From: Notamacropus eugenii
Lineage: Eukaryota > Chordata > Mammalia > Diprotodontia > Macropodidae
Assembly (NCBI RefSeq): GCF_028372415.1
Contig: NC_092874.1
Coordinates: 330,974,651-331,038,650, forward strand
Direction: 5' to 3'
Length of the DNA: 64,000 bases
Every line of letters starts with the position of its first letter. The stretch's first letter is position 1. Positions 19,996 through 31,119 of the stretch are shown here, in pieces. Position numbers and translations under genes: made by a program. Below the pieces are notes generated by a model. It worked only from the letters and a program-made list of their open reading frames with translations, searched no databases and was not told the DNA's origin.

Positions 19996-21611
19996 TGACT
20001 TTTATGATCAATTACCCTCTTATACAATACTCGTTGCTCCCAAGTTAAATTTAAGTAGTTTAACTTAAGAAAGTCAGTTTAGGCTTTCCATTGTACACTA
20101 TGGTCTAGTCCTTCCCACAAAGACTGTAGGCTTATATGGACAGGGTCCCATCCTGTGGACCTAATTGAAAGGAATCATTATATCTCTTTGTTTTTTGTCA
20201 TTACCCTAAAAACTCTGGGGAAGTCTCTAAGAATAAAGCCTAGATATGACTTATCACTAGGTTTACCCAAATATGGGTAAAAATATTCAATTCTCATACA
20301 GTCATTCTGTGTACAATGTGGATATCAAGTATGGAGCATCCATGAACAAATTCAGAAATATAATACTCAAATAATTCATTACACTCTACCCCACCAAAAT
20401 AAAGAAATATAAGGAAATTGCTGAACAAATATTCCCCATTTACTTTAGAATTTCACTGAGCAAACAACTCAATAGCAATAGCAGAGCTGGCAAGGTTGAC
20501 GGTTCAAGACTTGCTTCTTGCTCCACTCCAATACAGTTTTAATCCTTCAGGTTGATTTTGAGGTTGAGTATCTTCTTTCATCTCCCCAAAAAGTGATATT
20601 CAGGGTATCTTTTCCATTTTGGAGTCTGGTGCCTGAAAACCGAACTCAAAAATCTCATCCTTGGTTTACCCATGAGTTAACTTCCAAAACTGGTGTTCTC
20701 TGAAACCTCTCTTCTCTGGCTAGAAGGATAGAGTCTTGGATCATGCTTCATAGGGAATCTAAGATTCCCCTGTCTCCATAGAAATTGGAGCTCAGAAATA
20801 GTGGCATTAAACTCCCCTCTCAGGTCATAAGCAAACACACATTAAGTCCTCTACTCCCAGAGGGAAGAATTAATGAATTATTTGCATGTCTTATGTTTCT
20901 ATATGTTCATCAATATCTGTTGGGCATTGAGTAACTTCCTAATGCTTCACTTTGGGGAGAGGGTTGGCCTCTGAGTCTCAATTATATAGCAGTTCTAAAT
21001 CACTGCTAGGCACTAATAATAGGTCTTCTCCGAGTGCTTGTCTACCTTTATGGTTGGTGCCCCTCAGACAAATGTCCATGCTTAGTAATCTTCTTGGGAG
21101 GACATAGTCAAATTGATCAGGGACTATTCTGATCAACTTCCCTCTTATACCAGAAAATACACTGGGGCATTTAAAGAGAGTAAGTGCTCCTTTTAACAAA
21201 GATGGATAATGACCATGAAAAGATCTTGGAGAAGAGAAAAATCTTCCACCTTCCTTAGAATTCTAATGGTTGGTTATATCATCTGCCCATAGGGCTTAAC
21301 ATCCTTCCCAACAACACTTTTCTAAATAGGTAAGTGTAGTAGAGTGGTAGAGTCATTTTTCTTTGACAAGAAAAGTCAGTTTAAATTTAAAGCAAGAGGA
21401 GAGAAAATATGCTAATACACAGCAAGCCTAGCCATTGCTATTCATTAGGAAGCCCCTTTGCAATGGTAAAGCCCAATCTTGCATGAATTTGCAAAGGATT
21501 GTCCTTATACTAACATTCCACAGCAGTGATAAAAACATGGGAGCGAATCAGCCACAGTCAATTTGTTTTACTTTTCTCCCTTTAGAATTCCTGTAGAAAT
21601 AGGTATATAAA
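19996..21611. other. Mostly unique sequence
   Basis: About 1.6 kb with no recognised gene or repeat. Open frames of 61-73 codons carry no motif. I cannot exclude an old, unlisted element. Confidence 0.4.
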
Positions 21612-21656
21612 AGCTGTCCCAAAAATGCTAGTGAAGTTTTAAGCTTTAAACTGTAT
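21612..21656. mobile_element. Orphan mariner-like terminal repeat
   Basis: 'agctgtcccaaaaatgctag', 'tgaagttttaagctttaaac' aligns with the left end of the element at 53223 ('ggtatcccaaaagtcttact', 'gcatctttaagctttgat'). Confidence 0.5.
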
Positions 21657-22304
21657 GTTCCTATGGATAGCAGTGTTAAAATATACAAATCTCTTTGGAG
21701 ACTCCAACGTTAGGGAAACCTCTGTGACTAGAATTCAGAGATTTTGTGAGTCTGAAGAATTCAGTGCCTTTACCCTCAAGCCATAGAATCTCTCAGCCAC
21801 ATACCATGTGAGTCACAACCTCTGACATCTTTAACTAGAATAGCAAATGGCTGGGAAGACAACCAAGATGGAATATTAGCAGCCACCAGAGAGCTGAGCT
21901 GGAATGCTGGCTCCAACCACAAATTGGTACGCACAATTTATGTTTTTCATTATTCTCTCTGCTGCAATGCTGCTGTCTAGCATTCCAATGCACATTCAGA
22001 CTTATACTGAATTCGATTTTCAAAAAGCCTCACCCTACATTTGCAGAGTGTGAAGGGTCAGGCAGAAACCAACAAAACCCAGGAAATACAAAGGAAAAAC
22101 CAGTTTTCTATTCCTCGTTGTAAGAAATGTGGTAACTGAGTCAACAGAATAATCTGTTATTATTATTATTAATTGTTAATTGTTAGTTGTAATTAACTGT
22201 TGTTGTTATTATTATGCACAGTTGCCCTGATTGCTGAAATCCTCCAGTCAGCTGTTTAGGCAAAGCCTTTGATTATACTTAAGTATACTGGGTTCTTTTA
22301 CTGT
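21657..22304. other. Unassigned sequence
   Basis: Nothing recognised. A (TTA)n-like run lies at 22150-22215. Confidence 0.35.
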
Positions 22305-22850
22305 TTGGTGCTCAGGAGGTCTAGCACCTCTGGTGTGAGAGCTTGCTGAGTCCTCATCAGGGTTGCTCATCCATCTTTGGGGTCCACCTTTCACCCAAAT
22401 CTCACCAATGGCTCTAAGAAGCAGTACCATGTTCACTGGTCATACCCTGGAAAAACTCTCTCAGCAGATGAGTTAAAACCAGGTTGAGAGTGACTGACAG
22501 GCTTCAGACCTGTTTCTGAGTTAGAGGGGTGTCTGCTCCAAGCATGTGAAACCCCCTCCCCCAGCAGAATGGGTGGAATGGAACAATTTGTTCCAACCGC
22601 TACGAAGGAGGCTAAAGCAGGCACTGTGGAACTCTTAGAACTTGGTTAGACATCCAAGACACCAAGGTGCTCCACTGCATCCCGGGCCTTCAGTAATAAT
22701 CTTGACGTTTTTCCTGCCATTGGAGTTTGATGACTCTGAAACAGAGTGAGGTTGATGACTTTGTGCAACTCTGCCTTAACTTAAATCCAATTGGTGTGCA
22801 AGTCAAGATATCATCCCGTGATGCTGTTTGTTCTCTCTGAAATGAAGGAT
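22305..22850 (+). repeat. Unassigned dispersed repeat, copy 2 (uninterrupted)
   Basis: Co-linear with 17445-18105: 'ctagcacctctggtgtgaga', 'agggttgctcatccatcttt', 'ggggtccacctttcacccaa', 'aaccaggttgagagtgactg', 'gcagaatgggtggaatggaa', 'ggtgctccactgcatcccgg', 'tgactttgtgcaactctgcc', 'caagtcaagatatcatcccg'. It is about 545 bp and ends near 'atgaaggataaaatattg'. No coding frame is kept. Confidence 0.78.
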
Positions 22851-23061
22851 AAAATATTGTTTTCCCATTTAACAAGTCTGAATGTCTATCTATTTAGATA
22901 TACATGTATGCTCATACACATATTTCTAGAAATAGAATACTTAATTGTTTAACATATACACTCACATCTGCTTGTCTATACTTTATAATTCCAGGCTCAG
23001 ACTGGCTAAAGATAAACCAAAATAAATAATGGGAATCAAGAAAAGATCTGTGAGATACGAT
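22851..23061. other. Unassigned sequence
   Basis: Nothing recognised. Confidence 0.3.
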
Positions 23062-23292
23062 GATGCAAAAGACACTGGTCTGAGTTTAAGCCCTGGCTCA
23101 ACCACTTAGAACTAAGTGACTTGGGAGTAAGTCATTTAAGCCTCATTTGTCCTATCTGAAAAATGTAGAAAACAACATTGATTCCACCTACCTTCCAAGG
23201 TTGTTGCAGAGACCACATGAAGGAAATAATCTTGTTAGTTATTTCGCCTTATAGTGCTATATAACCTTAAAGTGTTATTATTGCTTCCTAAT
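23062..23292 (+). repeat. tRNA-headed SINE with MIR-like tail, diverged
   Basis: 'agacactggtctgagtttaa', 'gacttgggagtaagtcattt', 'cctaccttccaaggttgttg', 'atagtgctatataaccttaa', 'agtgttattattgctt'. Confidence 0.65.
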
Positions 23293-23502
23293 CCTGAAAC
23301 TGAACTGTAATCTTTTTGCTAAACCACAAAAAGTACTGAACAACTGGGTTCCACATGATCACTATTATTACATAAATACAATAGATGTTGGGATTAGTCA
23401 CAATTCTGCAGCTGTAACATAAATAACTTGTGCATGAGTGAAATAGGAGGTGGTTACATGGAATAACTTAGAGACAAGGAAGCATCCTTTTCCCCTGAAT
23501 AT
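23293..23502. other. Unassigned sequence
   Basis: Nothing recognised. Confidence 0.3.
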
Positions 23503-23710
23503 TTGTCATTGTTTGGTCATGTCAGTCATATCTGACTCTTTGTGAGCCTAATTGATATTTTCTTGGCCAAGATACTGAAGTGATTTGCCATTTCCTTCTC
23601 CAGCTCATTTACAGATGAGGAAACTGAGGCAAACAAGGGTAAGTGACTTGCCCAGTATCACACAGCTAGGAAGTATCTGAGGCCAGAAGATGAGCACTCT
23701 AGCTGCCCCA
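23503..23710 (-). repeat. Marsupial SINE (RTE-type tail)
   Basis: 'cagtcatatctgactctttg', 'ttgccatttccttctccagc', 'agatgaggaaactgaggcaa', 'cacacagctaggaagtatct', ending at the head 'ctagctgcccca'. It abuts the EIF5A pseudogene. Confidence 0.9.
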
Positions 23711-23717
23711 TATGCCC

Positions 23718-24728
23718 CTGATTATAGCTCCCCTTGGAAATGTATGTAAACTGTGACCGTGCCAACATTCACCTGGTTAGCGCTGATATCTTTATTAGGA
23801 AGAATTGTAAAGATACGCATTCTTGCCTTCACAACATTGTTGTGCCCAATATCAAGAAAAATGACTTCCAGATGATTGCAATCCAAGATGGTGGCTACTT
23901 GATGTTGCTCCATGACGTGGGAAGGAAAGTTGAGGGATCTGTGTTTGCATGAGGCTGACCTTGATAAAAGATTGAGCAGAGATCCTGACAATGGTACTGT
24001 CAGTCATGACAGAGGAGGGTAGCTTCCACAATTAAGGTCATGACAAAGAAATTGTCCCTATAGGAACTGGTGGCTGCTGCTGCAGCAGTCAATACCTGGA
24101 ACCTGAAAAGACCTTTTCCATTCTCTCCAACCCATCCTAGCTGGGTACCTGCTTTACTTCTTTGATGTTTTGTTTCTTTTTTCCTCTCAGTCTGGGGAGT
24201 ACTCCCCTCCCCCATATTAAAACAATCATATATCTCCTCTAACCCTTTTGGACAAGGTGGGGGTAAAACTTGGTAAAACTTTTCTCTTTTTTCCCTCACC
24301 TTACACTATAATTCTGGTTGAAGAGAGGGATGGGAGCTCCTTGAGATTTTTTTTTTCTTTTTTATTATTCCACCTGAAAGCAGGAAATTGTCAATTTTAC
24401 ATTCTTTCAAAAACTCTGTGCCCTTTTTCCCTACTTATCCTGTCTGGTCCCCTGAATTCCCTAAAGCTTACCCAGTACTACTCTCTTTCTAATAGGGAAC
24501 CAGAAATGCTTTCCCTTTGACTACATGTGTTTCTCCTTCCCACCCCTAAGTCTCTGAAATGTAAGGATTGGACTAGGGCTAGGAGGGGCACTAGTCTCCT
24601 CCTAAATCATCCAGAAGAGTCCTAGGTACTCATGGATCCTTTCCCTCCTAGCAGTGTTCTCCCTAACAAGTTTGTTAAACTCAGATTTGAATAAAATTAC
24701 AAATTTAATGTGAAAAAAAGAAAAACAA
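23718..24728 (+). pseudogene. EIF5A: EIF5A processed pseudogene with full 3' UTR and poly(A) remnant
   Basis: Retrocopy of the mRNA for translation factor eIF5A, the hypusinated protein that helps the ribosome through hard peptide bonds. The recognisable frame (23757-23930) reads 'ANIHLVSADIFIRKNCKDTHSCLHNIVVPNIKKNDFQMIAIQDGGYLMLLHDVGRKVE'. It aligns with eIF5A '[57 protein letters not shown]'. After a frameshift, 'MTEE...' at 24006 and an AAG-rich end recall the C-terminus 'MTEEAAVAIKAMAK'. The N-terminal third, with the hypusine-site lysine, is lost. The following 600 bp track the eIF5A 3' UTR, ending 'tttgaataaaattacaaatt' and 'taatgtg' plus an A-rich tail at 24711-24728. Single exon with tail, hence L1-type retroposition. 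Confidence 0.93.
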
Positions 24729-25302
24729 ACCAGCAAAGTGGATGGAAGAAATAAGAAGATGCAGAAAAGGAAGGTGAAATTGAGGAATCTAGACCAAACT
24801 TGGCTTTCTTCAGAGTTTACGTGGGGCTTGTTCTACCTACATCGTCAACAAAGTGCACTGAAGAAACAAAATTATGAATCATTTCCATGAATCATTCTAT
24901 ATAAGGTAAGAAAGTAATTTTCATCTGCTTAGAAGAAACAGTGTGATGATATACTAGCAAAGACCCTGCTTTCACAACTCTAGTCTCTTCCATAGCTTCT
25001 TGCTAGATGTGATAAAGTAGAGTTTGGGAGATTATAGTATTTATGAATGTGGAAAAATGCCTTCTGCCTAAAGGTACTGGACCAGGCATCCATGCTTACT
25101 GAGTCCTACAGTCTTAGAATGTTAGTACTGAGATATCTTAGCAGCCATTTAGTTAACCAGATCATTTTACAGGGGATGAATCCAGGGTTGTGCTGGTAAA
25201 TGTTTAACAAGTGTCTTCTACCCAAATAATTACCAACTATACTTTTTTTATGCTTAATCTGCATTATTAATATTTTCTTTCTTTATCACTTTATTAAGAG
25301 CA
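24729..25302. other. Unassigned sequence
   Basis: Nothing firm. 25090-25195 ('cttagaatgttagtactgag', 'cattttacaggggatgaat') is weakly MIR-like. Confidence 0.35.
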
Positions 25303-25304
25303 GA

Positions 25305-25510
25305 TAAGAGGTATCAAACTCAAATAGAGACAGGTTAGCTAAATCACACATAAGGATCTCTGATGGCAGCATGTTGACTTAGAAAACCACAAATTGCCAT
25401 TATGTATATTTTATCATATTCTGATTTATTTTGTTAAGTATTTCCTAATTACATTTTAATCTCACTCAGGACAAACTCATAAGGGCCAAGTGTTTGACAC
25501 TTCTGCTCTA
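25305..25510. mobile_element. Nonautonomous hAT-like DNA transposon with short inverted ends
   Basis: Left end 'agaggtatcaaactcaaata'; right end 'aagtgtttgacacttctgct', whose reverse complement starts AGAAGTGTCAAACAC. Between them are 'tgttgacttagaaaaccaca' and 'cctaattacattttaatctc'. No transposase frame. A clear target-site duplication is not visible. Confidence 0.65.
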
Positions 25511-25589
25511 GACAGTCAAAAAAGTAATAAACCAAGTACTGATATTACATGATAAATTGTAAACAATCAACAGACAGAAGACATTAAAA

Positions 25590-25965
25590 TTAAGGAGGAT
25601 TGGGCAAAGGCTTCCTATATTAGGTGGAAATTTAGTTGGGATTTGAAAGAAGCCAGGGAAGCCAAGAGGTAGAGGTGAGAAGGGAGACCATTCTAAGCAT
25701 GGGCGATAGCCAGTCAAAATGCCCAGAGTAAGGAGATGGAATGTATTGTGGGAGAAAATTCATTGTCACTAGTTCACAGAGTGAGGGAGGGAAGAAGAAA
25801 AAGGGAGGAAATTTTTCTTGTGATGCTGTATGACTATGATTCATGAGACACCAAATTTAACTCTTATGTTTGTAGGATGGCCAATAGAATGGCACATGGT
25901 AGGCATGAGTAAAGTATAATGTTGAATTGCTTTGGATATAAGAAAGGTGATTCCTATCTGTGAAG
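25590..25965 (+). repeat. Therian dispersed repeat (unassigned), later part
   Basis: 'gggatttgaaagaagccagg', 'gaagccaagaggtagaggtg', 'agaagggagaccattctaag', 'catgggcgatagccagtcaa', 'aatggcacatggtagg'. This is the downstream portion of the repeat whose upstream part is at 40355. Confidence 0.55.
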
Positions 25966-26029
25966 GTCTAGCAAGAGGCCTGTGAGGTCCCATCTAATTC
26001 TGATGTACTGTTGGAAAGATATACCATTT

Positions 26030-26400
26030 GCTAAGTACTGAATTCAGCTCTGGGTGCCATATTTAAGAAGACCATTAACAGGCAAGAGTTCCACAAGATG
26101 ATGACCAGGATGAAGATTATGGGAATTGGTTAAGAAAACTGGGAATATTTTATCAAGAAAAGAAGAGACTTGGAGGTGGGAGGAGTCATGATAAGAATCT
26201 TCAAACAATTGAAAGATCGTCAAGGGATTAAACTTATTCAGTTTGATGCCAAAGAGCAGGTTTCTGAGTAGAATGGGTGGAATAAGCAGATTTTGGCTTG
26301 AGATAAGAAGAAACTTCCTAAAAGCAGAGCTATCTAAAAGTGAAATGAATTACCCTGGAATATAATAATCATCTGATATTAGAGCTTTTATATTAGAGCC
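26030..26400 (+). mobile_element. CR1/L3-type LINE, ORF2 end and 3' UTR
   Basis: 'tcagctctgggtgccatatt', 'gatgatgaccaggatgaaga', 'aagaaaagaagagacttgga', 'atgataagaatcttcaaaca', 'gagataagaagaaacttcct', 'gtgaaatgaattaccctgga'. The decayed protein recalls the CR1 end '...[24 protein letters not shown]...'. Confidence 0.7.
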
Positions 26401-26447
26401 CAAATGGCCACTTGAGGATTTAGTTTAATTTAATTTTTCTGGAGACA

Positions 26448-26574
26448 ACTAAGGTTAAGGGATTTGCCCAGGGTCACATAGCTGGTAAGTGTCGGAGGTC
26501 AAATTTGAACTCAGATGTTCCCGAGTCCAGGGCCAGTGTTCTATCCACTATACCACTTACTTAGCTGCTGCCCC
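26448..26574 (-). repeat. Marsupial SINE head half, minus strand
   Basis: 'ggttaagggatttgcccagg', 'gtcacatagctggtaagtgt', 'ttctatccactataccactt', 'acttagctgctgcccc'. Confidence 0.85.
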
Positions 26575-26624
26575 TTCAGGGTTTTATAGCAAGATTTCTA
26601 GGCAGGTACAGGTTAGACTAAAGT

Positions 26625-27185
26625 AGAAATTCTCAAAGTGTGGCTCACAGACCCCTGGGAGTCTATGAGATTAAAAGAATCCCTAAGACTTTTCAGGGGA
26701 TTTGTGTGTGCAAAAACATTTTCATAATAATAAATACTAAGATGTTATTTTCCTGTTAAAATGATATTCCCTTTTCCAACCACATATCTGTGTCAGATCA
26801 AATTTTTTTCAACCAAAACAACATATCATAACCTATTGAATGTAGAAGCAAATATAAGAATTCAACTGTTTTTTATTAAGCCACACATAAAAGAGATTTT
26901 CAAAAATATGTAAAAACAATGCCATTCTTCTCAATAGATTTTTTATTTTTGAAGATATAGTTCAGATATTTTTATAAAATATTATGTTAATATGTAATGG
27001 GTATATAGTTACTTTTAAATGAATGAATAGATATTTTTAATGGATTAGTTTTAATTTCTAAATAGGTATATCCCATGTACACAAAAGTTCTTTGTAGTCC
27101 TCAATAACCTTTAAGAATGTAAAGGGATTGTCAATAATTATTGGATGTAAAGGGGTCCTGAGACCAAACAGCTGACTTCTTAGGG
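26625..27185. mobile_element. hAT-type DNA transposon remnant
   Basis: Left end 'gtagaaattctcaaagtgtg', 'gctcacagacccctgggagt'; right end near 'aaaggggtcctgagaccaaa', the reverse of which reads as hAT ends (...GGTCTCAGGACCCC...). Internal 'gaagcaaatataagaattca', 'actgttttttattaagccac' resembles a mammalian hAT 3' region. About 560 bp, no open transposase. Confidence 0.65.
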
Positions 27186-27286
27186 CTCTTCCAACGCTGA
27201 GACACTGATTGCCAAATACCTTCATGAGGGAAAGATAATTACTGCCTTTCTTAGTGAACATAATGAACCTATAATTCTCTGGTAAA
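27186..27286. other. Unassigned sequence
   Basis: Nothing recognised. Confidence 0.3.
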
Positions 27287-27287
27287 A

Positions 27288-27322
27288 AATGAATGAATGA
27301 ATGAATGAATGAACAAATGAAT
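27288..27322. repeat. (GAAT)n microsatellite
   Basis: About seven GAAT units with one interruption. Confidence 0.95.
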
Positions 27323-27339
27323 ATAAAAGCTTAAGAGTT

Positions 27340-27436
27340 TATAATATGTATAAGTATACTGAGCACTGAGGATATAAATGGAAAAATGAGACAGTTCTAC
27401 TCTCAAGGAGTTCAAAATCTAACAGGAGACAATCTA
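27340..27436 (+). repeat. Therian dispersed repeat fragment
   Basis: 'actgagcactgaggatataa', 'gttctactctcaaggagttc', 'aaaatctaacaggagacaat'. Diverged copy of the motif seen at 40355. Confidence 0.5.
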
Positions 27437-29029
27437 TATTGGAGGTTTAAGTTGCAGGGAGAGTAGAAAGCTTTGGTGGTCTTTAGAATGAAGCTGCAGG
27501 ACAGATGCTAAGGCCCGGTGGTCCTTAGGGAACAATGACAGAACAGATGCTAAGGCCTGGTGGTCCAGATGGCAATTAATCCAATTTGGCTGGCATGTAG
27601 TATACAAACACATCTTTAATGTCTTCTCAATTGATAAAACCAGTCTGTTTCTGATGTTGAATCGTTTGACAGTGCCAAAGATTTTGGTGGTGAGAACTTT
27701 CTTTTCTTGGTCTTCAGTAGGTTAGGCAGTGCCAGCACAGGCAGTCACTAAGTCTGTTCCTCCACTGGAGTGCTCTCCAAGACTTTGATAGAAGGATAGT
27801 TCTTTAGATGTGGTGGATGATGTGGCTGATGTGGCTATTCCTAGGGCTGTTGAGCAACTATCTTTGATGATGGTGAAATGGAGGGTGGTGATTGTGGTGT
27901 TGGTCCTTGTCCACCTCCTTTCTCTCCTTCAAATGGCCTCTCCTCTGGCTGAATCTCCAGTTTTCTCATAGCCATTGGTTAGAATTTGATGGTGGCAGTA
28001 GTAGCAATCTTGGTGCTGTATCTCCATTGGGGTTGCTTCCATGGACAATGGCCTTAGGCTGTGATTGGTGGCCTAGGAGGGGCTATTACTTACAGGTACT
28101 TAACATGCCTATTTTAATAGTCATCTGCTCTTGAATACATAAGGTAAATCAACAATATTAGCTTAGACAATTTTCAAAATGTCTTAAGTAGTCTAAAGCT
28201 AGAAGACAAAACTGAGCTGATAACGAAGACCTGCCAACACAGCCAAATAAGGATTCTAATATAAGTAACGCACAAAATGTATTTGTTTACTTCTGTTAGT
28301 AACAAAAAAACAATAAGGAAAAGACATGTGACCATTTAGGCAGGAATAGAACCACTGCCAAATTATGTGCAGGAATAATAAAAACACCTCAGGAAAGCAT
28401 TTGATAGCTAAATTACAGCAATTAGCTAATACATTTATCCAGACACTCATAATTATTTTTCAGGGTCTAATTTAGGAGGGTGTTAGGGATGAAAAATAAA
28501 GTGCCAGTTGCCCGCATGCCAATACTAACAGATAATGAGTTCTAAACTGCTTCGCTTAGTAAGTGTCTGGCAAAGGAGATGGGAAAGGTCATGGAATCCA
28601 TAAGATGAGAAGTCATAAGCCTTGAATATTTTATTGATAAGATCAAGAGGGGGGCACATGAGATTTTCAGAAGGCGAAGAAGAAATAGTTTTGACAATTT
28701 GGACCTAGGTGTTGAATGTTGATACTCAGTCAGATGAGGGTACAGTAAGTACTAAAAGTCATTTGTAAACATCTGAAGGAATCAGAAGAAAGAAGCAAGC
28801 AGCAAACATCTGGGTTTTATAACCCATCAATCATACCCAGATAAAAAGTTTGGATAGAAATACCACACTGGGCAAAAATAACAAGGACTCATATAAGAGC
28901 AAATTGGAAATTACTTCATGTCTGGGTTCACAGAAATGGGACTAACTCCACAGACTGGTGGGACTGATCATCCCCTTTGCTGATGGCTCTGGAGAGGATT
29001 TATGGTGACCATGTGTATGATAAAATAGA
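27437..29029. other. Mostly unique sequence with a short direct repeat
   Basis: No gene or named repeat recognised over 1.6 kb. A 26-bp unit at 27499-27524 recurs at 27541-27566 (24 of 26 bases match, 42-bp period). An 80-codon open frame at 27892-28134 (Trp/Leu-rich) has no family I recognise. Confidence 0.4.
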
Positions 29030-29395
29030 AACTCTTTGGTCTGGCATTTAAAGCCCTTTGCAATTTGGTTCCCATCTACTCTTGCTATGGTATAATACTT
29101 TATTTCACATATTTGCTGATCCAGTGAAATTGAATTGATTATTCCTCGAGACATGACATTCTATTTCCTTTGTGCCATTGCCTATGGGCTATCCCATGTC
29201 TGGAATTCATTCTTTTCTCATATCGAACTTAAAGCATCTCTAGAATCTTTCAAAGCATAGTTTAGATACCACATCCTACATGTGGCCTTTTCTGATCCCT
29301 CTAGTTATGAAAACTCTCAAAATTATTTTTGTATTACTTAATGTATAATTTGCATTTGCTTATTCATATGTCACAGGACTTTAGAAGCCAATTTT
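29030..29395 (+). mobile_element. L2 LINE 3' region
   Basis: 'tttaaagccctttgcaattt', 'cctttgtgccattgcctatg', 'ctatcccatgtctggaattc', 'ctagaatctttcaaagcata', 'catgtggccttttctgatcc'. This is the L2 3' UTR order (...TTTGCCCATGCTGTTCCC...TGGAATGCCC...TTCAAGGCCCAGC...). Confidence 0.75.
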
Positions 29396-29474
29396 TGCGG
29401 ATGGATAGGTAATTCTCACCCCGACCTTCTTAGTTGAGAACTTTGCCTCGTATTTAATGAAAAAATTAAAGATA

Positions 29475-30400
29475 TTCACTAAATGCTCCCTCTTCCTTCT
29501 TCCTCCTCATCTCATATCACCCAGATACCCTCTGGCACCATCTGCTTTCCCCCTTTGTCTCACATGATGAGGAATCCCTTCTTACAAAAGCCAATCCCTC
29601 TGCGTGCCCAAGTAATGCCATTCCATTTTATCTTCTCTAGCATGTTGCCCCCTCTATCATCCCTAATTCCCTCTCCAATCTTGAATTGTTGCCCATTGAC
29701 TGGATGTTTCCTACCACCTACAAACATGTCCATGTCCATTCCCCATATTAAAAAAAAAAAACAATCTCATTTAATGCATACATACATCCCCCACTATTAA
29801 TGTCGCATATCTCTCTTCCCTTGGGATTAAACTCATTGAAAAAGCTGCCTACCTCCTTTCCTATTACTTTTTCCTAGCTTTTGGCTTCCAACCTTGTTTT
29901 TTTAGCCAAAATTGCTCTTTCCAAAGTTACTAAAAATCTCATAATTGCCAAATCTATGGGTGTTTGCTTAATCCATTTCTATCATGAACTTTGTAGCATT
30001 TGACATTACCAATAAATCAATCAGTAAACTCTTATTAACTGCCTACCATGTGCCAGGCCCTATCCTAACCATTGGGGATACAAAAAGAGGCAAAGGACAG
30101 TCACTGTGCACAAGGAGTTTTCTGAGACTGCCTTCTCCTGTTCTCTTACACACCCAACTGCTTTTTCTCAATCTCCTTTGCTGGATTTTCATCCAAGTCA
30201 TGCCTGCTAACTGCAAATGTCCCACAGGGCTCTGTCCTGGGCACCCTCTTCTTCCCCCTCTACACAATTCGCTTGGTGATCTCCTCAGCTTAAATGGATT
30301 AAATGATCATCTCTAGGGTGATGATTCTCACATCTGCTTTTCTAACTCTAACCTCTACAATGACCTGCATGTCCAACTACCCATTGGACAGAGTAGTTCT
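29475..30400 (+). mobile_element. L2 LINE reverse-transcriptase region, interrupted
   Basis: 'tggatgtttcctaccaccta', 'caaacatgtccatgtccatt' matches L2 'STGCFPTAYKHAHVSP'. 'cgcatatctctcttcccttg', 'ggattaaactcattgaaaaa' matches 'RPISLLPFAAKLLEKA'. After an inserted repeat, 'cagggctctgtcctgggcac' and 'ctcttcttccccctctacac' match the RT motif 'PQGSVLGPLLFSLYTLSLGDLISS'. Decayed. It also shows a poly(A) run at 29748-29762. Confidence 0.82.
30012..30118 (+). repeat. Therian dispersed repeat inserted in the L2
   Basis: 'cttattaactgcctaccatg', 'tgccaggccctatcctaacc', 'attggggatacaaaaagagg', 'caaggagttttctga'. Breaks the L2 reading order. Confidence 0.7.
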
Positions 30401-30759
30401 ACTTAGTGACTCCCAGCTGAAAGGCGCCAAAGCAACTATTTGTTAACCTACTAACAATCATAGAGATTTCTGCTTTCTTCCCAGGGTGTGCAGCCAGGAC
30501 ACGATAGAGAACATCCCTAAGACTTGTTACCAACCTCAGGTGATTCCTATAGGCACAGATTATATTCTAAGAAGAAGCCTTGCTGAAACTATGAAGTAAA
30601 AATAAGGAAGACTATCACAGCACATGTGGTATTTTCATCATTTCTGCCTATCAAAGGCAAAAGAATGAGAAATAAAAGGCAAATATGAGGAGTGACCAGC
30701 TGATTAGGAAAATGTTTTGTCAGAGGATGGGATCTGAATTTCTAAACCCCAGCTTAAAA
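30401..30759. other. Unassigned sequence
   Basis: Nothing recognised. Confidence 0.3.
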
Positions 30760-30915
30760 TAAGAGTGCTGGATGTGGAGTCAGAAAACGTGGATTCAGAT
30801 CCTGCCTTTGTCATTGCCTATATGTCCTTGGATATAGCAATTTTAACCTCTCTGGCTCTCAGGGGTGTTTGACTTAATGACCTCTAAGGTCCCTTTTATT
30901 CTCTATATTTTATCT
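30760..30915 (+). repeat. tRNA-headed SINE with 'CTCTAAGGTCCC' tail
   Basis: 'gagtgctggatgtggagtca', 'gattcagatcctgcctttgt', 'gacttaatgacctctaaggt', 'cccttttattctctat'. Same tail family as 12726-12930. Confidence 0.7.
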
Positions 30916-31119
30916 TACCTAGTATTGTCATTCTAAGGATAAAGTTCACCTGCCAAAGGCTGATAATAATATATCTGTTTTGTAGTCTTTCAAAGTAAAT
31001 TAGAAGGGCTTTAAATTAAAAATGGAAAGGGGGAGGGAGAAAATTACCTATAAACATATTCATTATGTGAAATGTCCAGAATAACTACAACGTAGGAACA
31101 AAAATAATATACAGAGGGG

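Noticed and set aside
20450-21300. Old endogenous retroviral segment
   Set aside because: Composition and lack of known repeats made me look, but no recognisable part of such an element is visible.
27437-28450. LTR or solo LTR
   Set aside because: No TG...CA ends, polyadenylation layout or target duplication that I could identify.
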